Made by a program: the position numbers and the translations under genes
The notes under the pieces: model-generated
What the model was told of the DNA's origin: nothing
Seen by the model: only the letters and a program-made list of their open reading frames with translations
Databases searched by the model: none
Shown: in pieces, positions 55,786 through 64,000 of the stretch
How positions within the stretch are numbered: position 1 is the first letter of the stretch
Layout: each line of letters begins with the position of its first letter
Assembly: GCA_029876055.1 (NCBI GenBank)
Contig: CM056879.1
Span: 2,666,001 to 2,730,000, forward strand
Length of the DNA: 64,000 nucleotides
Direction: 5' to 3'
Origin: Madurella fahalii
Lineage: Eukaryota; Ascomycota; Sordariomycetes; Sordariales

Positions 55786-57877
55786 CTGGATGTACCAGCC
55801 TTGGTGTGGACATTGATACCCGGGAGAGCGCGCCCTGAAGAACAAAAGTGTTAAAAGAGAGAGTTTCCGTGTTCATATGGTCAAAAGGTGCGCCTGTCGG
55901 TGAGTACAGTCTTGCATGCTGGAAACGCAATGCCTGCGTCCGCCTGTTCGAACTTTGACCCACTCGGGCTGCACCTCACTGCAGCCGGATTCTGACATGG
56001 AAAAAGAAACGGAAGCTGTGCGTCCTGCCATGCGTAGCCCACGATGTTCATGCGGCTGGCCTTTGAGCTCTTTCAGCGTCGAACATCCAAAGTGCCCCTG
56101 CAGGATAGCTTATAGGCTGCCCACTGTTATCCGGGAAGCCGGATCACAGGTCTTTAAAGGATAACCAAGAGATTGTAGCCAGCACGGCGGCTCATTGCAT
56201 CTTAAGGAACCTGCATTTTAAAGGAGTCCGGAAGCTGAGCTACGGCGAGGACAGCAATGATATAGGGTGGCCAGGAATCCGGACCTCCGGCACCTCGTGT
56301 GCGGAAGCAGGGACAATTTCAGGGCAATGCGAATATCCCTCTGCGTCTTGTCATTCACTATCTCACGGTCGACGGGCTCCAGCGCTCGCTACAGCTCTCA
56401 GCTCATCCAGACTTCGTCAGTCACCGTCTTATGCTTGCAAGACAAACCGTATCTAACTACGTTGCCATCCATCTCAGAAATGTCAGTATGCTCCCTTCGC
56501 GCCCACCTTCACAAGCTCTGACCGTCTAGCTATCCCTCCAGACCACCTGTCGCGATGCCCCGGTCGGGCTACGAAACAACGAATTTCAGCAGTTCGGGCC
56601 GGCCACACAATGAACCAACAGGGAACAAGGAGGAGGATGGTAACAAGGTCTACAACAACCAGGTGAAAGTAAAGGGTTCCGTGAGTGATTCTCTTGCAGT
56701 CTCTCAGTCGTTGTTCTTCCCATCCCACTGCCCCTTTCCACCATTTTACTGATCACCGGCTTGTGTGGTCTCAAATAAGGGAGGGGCCAAGCCGGGAAGA
56801 CCATCCGCATTTCTTTGGTCTCTGCTTTTCATCTCACAAGCACCCAGAAGAAGGAATAAAGTCTTAGATCAATAAGACTAGGAGAGTTGCTAACAGACCG
56901 GTCATCGTTCTAGACAAGCTCAAAACAAAAACCCCACAAGCCAAAAGCCAAATGACCACGTACAAGCAGGCAGGAAATGGTTTCGGCTGGGACGGACATG
57001 TAATAAGACGAGCTGGGACTCTAGAGGCAGGAAGGAGAAAGACCACTAGTACTGCCTGACAGTATATTTGCAGCCCGACAAGAATGTGATGAACCCATCT
57101 GTGAAACCCGCTTGGGCACTCGATCGCGGCCAATGGCCAGTCTCTAACCATACCAAATCCCATATAATGACAACGGTTATTTATTACGAACGTGTGTGTA
57201 TTGAACGAGCCACAAGTTACATCTTACTGGGCCATACGTTATAACATGATAACGTGGCAAAGCCACACGAGACATGATTGGGGTGCCGGTTCGATTATTC
57301 AATCACGAAGCATCATGACTCTTTGCCCAAGTCTATGATATCATGAACGGCACAACGTACAGCATAAAACCAAATGTTTCCTCTTCACATCGAAATTCAG
57401 CACATTATAAAAATTCTTCGATACACATTATGTCTTCAAAAGATCCCTCTCTCTCTCTCTCGCCGCAACTGCATCACCAGCATCGTAGCGCGGTCTTCCC
57501 CTTTGAAACTTAAGCTCTCAATCTCGCAGCGATATCACCTTTAGCCGCCAGCCTCTCGGTCATCAGACGCTTTGCTTCCGAACTTAGTTCTCAAATTTAC
57601 AATGTTTTTTCCGCTAGAAACTAAGTACGTGCATGCTTGATACCTGATCTCGCTTTTTAGAGTTTTCCCTTGAGCTGTCCACCCAACCCACCTTGAAGCA
57701 CCACAACTCCGAACAAGCATCGAAAACCGCTCAAGTACAATACCGGAATACAAGGTAATCATAGCCCACACGCCCAAAGAACCCCTACCAACCCAGCCCA
57801 TCCTCCCAAATAAAAAAAAAAAAATAAAAAAAACCCCCCCGAGAACCCTAAAAAGAATACAGCCACATAATGATCCC
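55786..57877. other. Convergent spacer, NOP9 and hypothetical
   Basis: About 2.1 kb without a supported gene. It has a CT repeat (57445-57461) and an A-rich stretch ending in a C-run (57810-57840). Both 3' UTRs must lie here. Confidence 0.55.
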
Positions 57878-59057
57878 TCAAACGCAATTCCCTTCCAACT
57901 CCAAAAAGTCCTTCCACGACTCGTCTTCAACCACAGCCTGGTGGCTCTGGTTTCCGCCGTCGCTCGGCGGCGTCACTGGGGTAACCGGGCTCCGCGACGA
58001 CCAGAACTCGGAGGCGGCACTATTTGTATCCACCGAAGAGGAGGAGATGACGGTCGTCGCCGACAGGGGGAGTTGTTCGGCTGCCAGCCAGTGATCGGCT
58101 GCGACGGCTGCCGCAAAGGCAGATTGATATGCAGGCATGAAGGAGGAAGGGTGATGGCTATGGGATGTCATGGCGCAAAAGTCGGCAAGGGATTCGTTCA
58201 AGCCGATGAGGCTTGGGTCGATGTTTCTGAGGGGAAGATCATCGGCGGGCGCGGGCGAGATCGACTTTCTGTCGTTCTGTGACGGCAGCGACTCTAGGGC
58301 GTATGTTTGGAGAGGGACTGTTGTGGAGATTGGATGTGGCCGGAAGGGCGGGGAATATGGGGGCGGTGGTGGGGTGTATGGGCTCTCGGGCTCGGGGCTG
58401 GAGTTCAGCGCTGGTGAGATGGGGTCGTCTAGAGCCACAGGGGGTAGAGGATGCGAGGGGTAAGGAGCGGCGGCAGGTGGACACTGATCCGCGGACGCAC
58501 TCTGGAGGATCGGTGCCGGCTGGAACTGGTGAGTTATCCAGTTGCTCTGGGCGCCCGGGAAGAGAAGCGGTTGACTAAACCGCCTCGAACGCAGGCAGGC
58601 GGAGTAGCCCGGGAATTGCTGGTCAAAGATTCGCTCGACCTCGGCCTGCTCGGCCAGCTTCGCCGCCGCCGTATCCTTGACGGAGAGATTGGTGAGCATG
58701 GACATGGACGGGGGTATAGCGAAGGAGCGGCGCGGCAGCTCGTCATCGTCCTCCTCGTACATCTCCTGGTTCTTGACAATCTCTTCGGATAGCTTGAAGC
58801 CCTTACCCGTCCGGCGCTTGTGCATCGCGGATGCCTTGTACGCTGAGTCCATTCTATCCTCGAGGGTGCGATCGGTCCTGCGCGAGGCAGCGATGTACGC
58901 TCTCTCTCGGTTCTCGTCGTGCGTCCGCTGTGTCTGAAAGAAGCGAGGGATTGTTAGCAGGCAGGTCACAAATACGACCGACGGCAAGTGGACCAACATG
59001 TACCCGTTTCGGCGGCGAGCTGGCGGGGTCCGCTGCATCAAACAGACGCTTCGCCAT
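57878..59057 (-). CDS. Conserved fungal hypothetical protein
   Basis: Two exons (59057-59004, 58933-57878) give 369 aa. Exon 1 encodes MAKRLFDAADPASSPPKR; the conserved block THDENRERAYIAASRRTDRT then RMDSAYKASAMHKRRTGKG follows immediately, in a layout I associate with Sordariomycete proteins of unknown function (R-T-H-x-E-N-x-E-R-A-Y-I-A-A-S-R-R). An acidic patch (YEEDDDELP) comes next. From residue about 150 the sequence is Pro/Ser-rich and disordered, ending DESWKDFLELEGNCV, a possible short recognition or activation peptide. No catalytic motif. Basic N-terminus and acidic tail hint at a nuclear regulator; that is inference. Confidence 0.8.
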
Positions 59058-61743
59058 TGTGCAGGTGAGCTGGGTGTGTCAGGTACGCAAACTGGGTATC
59101 GATGAAGCTATCTGTGGATTGCGCAGCTTGCTTGGGGCTCGTGCAAACGAAACCGAAGAAGAGGAAGGGAACCAAGCAGGGGAAGGCGGGAAACAATCAC
59201 GAGCTTGCGAGGAAGGCAGCAGAGGCGGCACAGGCGATCCTTGAAGACGGAGCCTAAGAGGTCAAAGGTTTGTCTGATGCGAGGTGGGAGGAACCCGGCC
59301 ATTGTGACGGTGCTACCGTTTATTATCACGGTCTTATTCTTTTCGATCGGAGCCCCATCGCAAAGTTGCGATCTTGATTTCAGGCTGCCTGTGGGGCACA
59401 ACCCGAGGAGAGCACCAGTTACGTCAATTCATGGGGCCCAAGTACCGTCCAAGTTGTTCACCAGGCGGCCCAAATGCCCCGGCCCATCAGACCTCAACAA
59501 ATGTTGACAAGGCTCGACGGGACCACCGTCTGAATGACAGCGCACTGCACAGATTAGGTTATTGCACCCGGCACCCCCATGCCGCGCAACTGGACACACC
59601 CAGAGACCACTTAGACGTCCCATTGAGGTTGAACCGGCCGTAGCCAACCAGCTTTGATAAATTCGGATGATTGAGCAGTGGCTCTGTGGTGGTGGCCTGT
59701 TACGTCATGTTGACTCGAAATTCGCTGGGGCTGCAAGTCGTCGCTTGTAGCCAAGATCGCCCCACCGGCTCAGGTTCTCCGCTCGGGGAATTGGGATGCA
59801 GCTCAGCCACGGTACTGTTGACCAACCGAGGCAAAAACAAACTGTCAGTTACGATTGGCCGTCTTAGAAATGCCATGAGAGCTCGCCGTGGAGGTGTGAC
59901 CGCGGCTTAGCCGGACTCCAGCTAATTCACCTTGTTCTGACCCAAACCCCGTCTTTGAGTCGGTGGTTTCTGGATGACAGTAGTATCTTCCGCTTCGATC
60001 AATGCTCTCATGCTCTTATCGGCCGAGAGAACATCGAAACGGCCATTGCGAAGATCAAGCATGCGATGATTGCGATACGTGATGCCACAGAGAATGAGGT
60101 CAGAAGTTCATGAGCCGAAGGCGGGTTCTGCTACTACCGAGCGTAAGTGTAGACAGCTACAACGCTGGAGCGTTTGCCCCGGGCCATCCGTCCCGCTGCT
60201 CCCACACGCCATCTCCAGAACGGTGGTACTTTGCGGGACGTGGTCGGTCAGAAGGCACCTGTCCAATCAGACCGTCTTCCGGATTCCCAAGAATGCCAAG
60301 GTGGGGAATTGCCCCTCTAAGAAACCACTTTTGTTGCTTGTTTGGTTCAACCCCTCACACAACACGAACAGCACGACTGCAGTATCTCTCAATGAACCGG
60401 AACGCCAGGCAACGTGCAGATTTCAATCCCGCTGGCCAACTGGACGTCAGGTCTGCAATTGGTCATAGTCTGCAATTCACAGTCTGCACATGGATGAGGG
60501 AGCTCGCAGCCAACCAGTCTCACCAAACGTGCCAAGTCGGAAGCTACAGCACGACGCCGGATTCTGCAGTTCGTGATTGCCAAGGCTCGTCACTTGTTAC
60601 CTTACCCTCGCCCTTTCCCTTTCCGTGCGATGCTGTGCTCCACGATTGGCCACTGTGTCATATGGCCCCACTTTCTTCCGTCATTCTGACTCCGCCCACG
60701 CGGCCGGGGTGATTGATCTCGGCAAAGAGCTTCTGATCGTTCTTAGCACAGGGAGGCGAGCGAGGTGGCGATTGAGCAGCCCCGGTCTCCGCTCGACGGA
60801 TCGCGAGCCGCGCAAGCAATCGCAGCATTCGCATTTGCTTTTCTCTGCGTACTGTAACCTAGCACTTGTACACAGCGAGCATTGCAAAATAAGTCGGACA
60901 CGGAACACTCGCTGTGGCCAGCCACTGGAAGCGATTTGATCCAAAGTTGAAAGTTCCGGGCCCAGCGGGGCCCACACAGCCGCCAATTTGCATTGCATTT
61001 CTGCTTGGTTGAGCATCCAACCGCTCCGAGGAAGATCTCGAACCTTCCAGCCTCCGTCCAGGATCTTGATGCTGATCCGTTACGATCACTTGCCAGCATG
61101 CCAAGGCAAACAGACTACGATAGGCAAGTTCGAACGTCTTTCACAACGATCCACGTCCCAAAGAGTACACCAACATCATCCTCGATCCACCGACCCGGGT
61201 CAACGACACCTCGGTTGATTTCCTAATACCTGAGGCGCTTCCCGCCAAGTCTTGCCAAGCTCAATAACAACGCCTGGCCCATGCGCAGTCCACCCGTTCC
61301 TCAACCTCTGATGAACTCCCCGGCTGAAGGAGGGGTAACGCTCCAGTTACACTAGGGCTGGGACGCAAGGATAAGTGATAATCGAACCATCATCCAAAAA
61401 AAAGAAAGGGAGCGTCTCCTCGGTCCTTCGGAAAGGGTCTCTGCTATATCAGCACCATCAATTACCACCATATACACTACTGCCATACCAATTGCCAATT
61501 TATTTATGGATGCATATCATTGCGCGCTTACGTTCCTACACTGGTCTTGCTATAGTAGTAGGCACGGGCCTCTGCAGCTTCCGCTATGTGCGTGGGATTA
61601 AACCGGGGCTTAGCTCACCATTCCAACAGTGGAAGTTGAGGGCTTGGATACCGACTTCCGCTGCTCGGAAGGTACACGCTTCTCAAAGGTAATAAAAATG
61701 CGGGCTAAAAATCATCAAAAGATGAAATCGTAGACGGGAATTG
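59058..61743. other. Long spacer, no supported gene
   Basis: About 2.7 kb between a minus-strand hypothetical start and the tRNA. Many overlapping frames up to 200 codons exist but none has a recognisable domain or consistent splice sites. Confidence 0.5.
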
Positions 61744-61837
61744 AGCCCGACGTGGGGGTCGAACCCACAACCTTGAGATTTTGCTTTCCGGGAGAATCCT
61801 TAAGAGTCTCACGCTCTACCGATTGAGCTAGCCGGGC
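61744..61837 (-). tRNA. tRNA-Lys(CUU) with 21-nt intron
   Basis: Minus-strand cloverleaf folds fully: acceptor GCCCGGC with GTCGGGC, D-arm GCTC/GAGC, anticodon stem TGAGA/TCTCA, anticodon CTT at 61804-61802, T-arm GTGGG TTCGACC CCCAC. Mature length 73 with 21-nt intron (61800-61780) between positions 37 and 38, the canonical site. T-runs downstream on the minus strand (ATCTTTTG and GATTTTTAG) are good Pol III terminators. Box B GGTTCGACC is present. Confidence 0.97.
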
Positions 61838-62280
61838 AGGCTATTGTTTGGTTGAGTTACACTGCGCCTAAGACCAGCTTATGGACCGCAACTCTACCGC
61901 AAAGTTATCACAGAGTTATCACAGAATCTGGCTCTTCCATTCTCTCGACCTGCTCCTGAAATCTCTCCATAAGTATTTTGGCTACCCAATATCCATGATC
62001 GAAACCACACCCTCTAGAATAAGAGAATTGCCGAAAGTTACTTTGCTCTATCTTCATCCAGAATCATCACCATCGCCTTGGTCCAGTTCGTCTTTTTGGC
62101 CTTCAGTAACAAAAAATCACTACCACTTCTTCCCCAAACGCCGTATGGCCATAGTACCCTATCCACCCGATCATCACTTCATTGATCCGTCCATCCAGGG
62201 AAAAGCGGAAAGTAAGAAGAAGAAGGAGAAGAAAGAAAAAGAAAAGAGAGGAGAAACAAGAGAAAAGAAAAGAAAAGGCT
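61838..62280. other. Spacer with polypurine tract
   Basis: Holds the phosphoketolase 3' UTR (-). A nearly pure purine run (about 62198-62278) adjoins the stop codon. Otherwise nothing seen. Confidence 0.65.
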
Positions 62281-64000
62281 TTATCCCGTTAACTTCGGAA
62301 TCGTCGCCTTCCACAACCCCGTATGCGGCCAAGTCCAGTTCTTCAGAAACGGCGGGTCGACACCCATCTCGAACGCGTCGTTGCGCGCCTTGATCTGGGC
62401 GCAGTGCAGCGCCTCGCGGGCCGCCGCGCCCCGGTTGCGCAGCTGTGGCATGCGGTCGATGGCGTCCATGGCCAGGCTGAACCGATCCGTCTGGTTGCGG
62501 ATGGCCAGCTCGAGCGGCGTGTCGATGTTGCCCTTCTCCTTGTAGCCGCGGACGTGCAGGTTCGGCGCGCCCGGCCGCTTGTACGCCAGGCGGTGCACCA
62601 GCCAGGGGTAGCTGTGGAAGTTGAAGATGACGGGCTTGTCGGCCGTGAAGATGGACACCCACTCGGGGTCTGTCAGCCCGTGCGGGTGGTCGACGTGCGA
62701 GATGAGTTTGAACAGGTCCACCACGTTTACGCACCGGATCTTGAGCTCGGGGAAGTGCTGCAGCAAGAGATCGATGGCCGCGAGGGACTCGTGCGTCGAG
62801 ATGTCGCCGCACGACGCCATCACCACGTCCGGCTCCTCGCCGCGGTCCGTGCTGAACTGCGGCCAGATGCCGATGCCCTTGGTGCAGTGCACGATGGCAT
62901 CTTCCATCGGCAGGTACTGCAGGTGCTCCTGCTTGTCCGCGACAACCACGTTCACGTAGTTGGATGAGCGGAGGCAGTGGTCCATGCAAGACAGCAGGCA
63001 GTTCCCGTCGGGCGGCAGGTAGATGCGGACCACCTCAGGGCTCTTGTTGGCGACCACGTCGAGGAAACCGGGGTCCTGGTGGGTGAAGCCGTTGTGGTCC
63101 TGTCTCCACACCACTGCCGTTAGGAGGATGTTGAGAGATGCTACCTTGTTTCTCCATTCCACCTCTAAGCATTTCTCGAGCCATTTGCAGTGCTTTAAGG
63201 CTTGTTAGCAGGATCCTCCCCGCTCGTAAAAGCAGGCAAAAGACACGTACCTGGTTGACCATGGAGTCGATGACATGAATGAACGGCTCGTAGCTGTTCA
63301 GCAGACCGTGGCGGCCGCTGAGGATGTAGCCCTCCAACCAGCCCTCGCAAGTGTGCTCCGAGAGCATCTCCATGACTCGGCCTTCGGGAGACAGGTTCCC
63401 ACCGTTCTCGTCCTCTTCGAAATACTCGCCCATCCAGACCTTCTTGCCAGCCTGGTACACGTTGGAGAGCTTGTTGGACTCGGTCTCGTCGGGTCCGAAG
63501 AGACGGAAGTTGGTCGGATTCAGAACCATCACGTCCCGGAGGAACTTGGCCATGTTCTGCATGCTGGCATCCATGGTGACTGCCGGCTTTTCCACCTTGA
63601 TGGCATAGTTGCGGAACTCGGGCATCTTTAAGGGCTTCCTCAGGATGCCACCATTGGCCACAGGATTGGCACTCATGCGGCGGTTGCCAGTCGGGCAAAG
63701 GGCCTTGAGCTCCGGGCCGATCTTGCCGTTGGCAAACAGCCGATCTGGCTCGTAGCTGCGCATCCAGCTCTCTAGCAGCTTGAGATGGTCCGGATTGTCG
63801 TGGACATCGGTGATGGGCACCTGGTGGGCCCGCCAATAGCCTTCCAGGTACTTGTCATCAACCTTGCGAGGCCCCGTCCAGCCCTTGGGGCTGCGAAGAA
63901 TGATGACAGGCCACATGGGCCGAAAGGCCTTCCCCGACTCTCTCGCCTGTTTCTGAAATTTCCGTATCTCCAGCACACAGTGCTCAAGAGTCGCGGCCAT
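62281..64000 (-). CDS. Xylulose-5-phosphate/fructose-6-phosphate phosphoketolase, C-terminal part
   Basis: Thiamine-diphosphate enzyme that splits xylulose 5-phosphate (or fructose 6-phosphate) with phosphate to give acetyl phosphate plus a triose or tetrose phosphate. Only the C-terminal 553 residues are in the window (exons 64000-63251 and 63192-62281; a GTACGT donor at 63250). The full protein is typically about 800 aa, so the N-terminal thiamine-binding part lies beyond the right edge; the apparent ATG at 64000 is internal. Visible blocks: RPMWPVIILRSPKGWTGP, CEGWLEGYILSGRHGL, NGFTHQDPGFLDVVANKSPE, VRIYLPPDGNCLLSCMDHCL and FNFHSYPWLVHRL. Family call secure. TPP dependence links it metabolically to THI4 about 30 kb away, which is not evidence of a cluster. 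Confidence 0.95.

Noticed and set aside
59058..61743. Frames of 130-200 codons around 60070-60712 as genes
   Set aside because: They overlap each other, are Ser/Arg/Pro-rich without a domain, and lack consistent introns.
63998..64000. ATG at the window edge as the true phosphoketolase start
   Set aside because: Phosphoketolases are about 800 aa and the visible part matches only the C-terminal two thirds, so this methionine is internal.

Overview
The window reads as euchromatic DNA from a filamentous ascomycete, most likely a Sordariomycete and probably Sordariales. The signs are GC-rich coding sequence, one to several introns of about 45-210 nt per gene with GTANGT/GTGAGY donors and CTRAC-like branch sites, gene families typical of moulds (LCCL membrane protein, questin-oxidase-like protein, Zn2Cys6 regulator, phosphoketolase, THI4 with an intron-borne TPP riboswitch), and non-operonic gene order. 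The assignment rests on protein character alone; species and family were not tested.

Layout. 1-5.0 kb has no convincing gene but carries three perfect TGACGTCA sites. 5.0-13.9 kb (all +) holds an oxysterol-binding lipid-transfer protein, a possible orphan exon, a class I-type O-methyltransferase and the Golgi retention factor VPS74. 15.1-19.9 kb (-) holds the ribosome-biogenesis protein RRP14/SURF6 and the nuclease EXO1. 20.7-27.1 kb (+) holds TMA16, a small Cys-rich hypothetical, mitochondrial MAM33 and a polytopic LCCL protein. 27.6-28.9 kb (-) is a questin-oxidase-like protein. 31.9-33.4 kb (+) is THI4 with a TPP aptamer inside an apparent 5' UTR intron, convergent with a PLP decarboxylase (-). 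37.5-40.6 kb holds a Ras-like GTPase without a CaaX box and an AMMECR1 protein. 42.3 kb is a tiny secreted-protein gene. 44.7-48.0 kb holds a four-helix membrane protein, an HNH protein and a HAD hydrolase, the last two divergent. 48.2-55.8 kb (+) holds a Zn2Cys6 regulator with an apparent +1 frameshift, a membrane hydrolase-like protein and NOP9. 57.9-59.1 kb (-) is a conserved fungal hypothetical. 61.7 kb is an intron-containing tRNA-Lys(CUU). The right edge cuts through a phosphoketolase gene (-).

Function. Most genes are unrelated housekeeping neighbours. Three of them (RRP14, TMA16, NOP9) serve ribosome assembly. THI4 has the clearest cis-regulatory element: a complete TPP-type aptamer (31940-32072) between a GT donor and an AG acceptor, with upstream ORFs starting inside it. 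The O-methyltransferase and the questin-oxidase-like gene are families often found in secondary-metabolite clusters, but no polyketide or peptide synthase is present, so they are orphans here. No mobile element, CRISPR array or rRNA was seen.

Gene models were built by hand from reading frames and splice consensus. Exon boundaries quoted in the entries keep the reading frame throughout, except in the Zn2Cys6 gene where one frame break remains. No database search was run.
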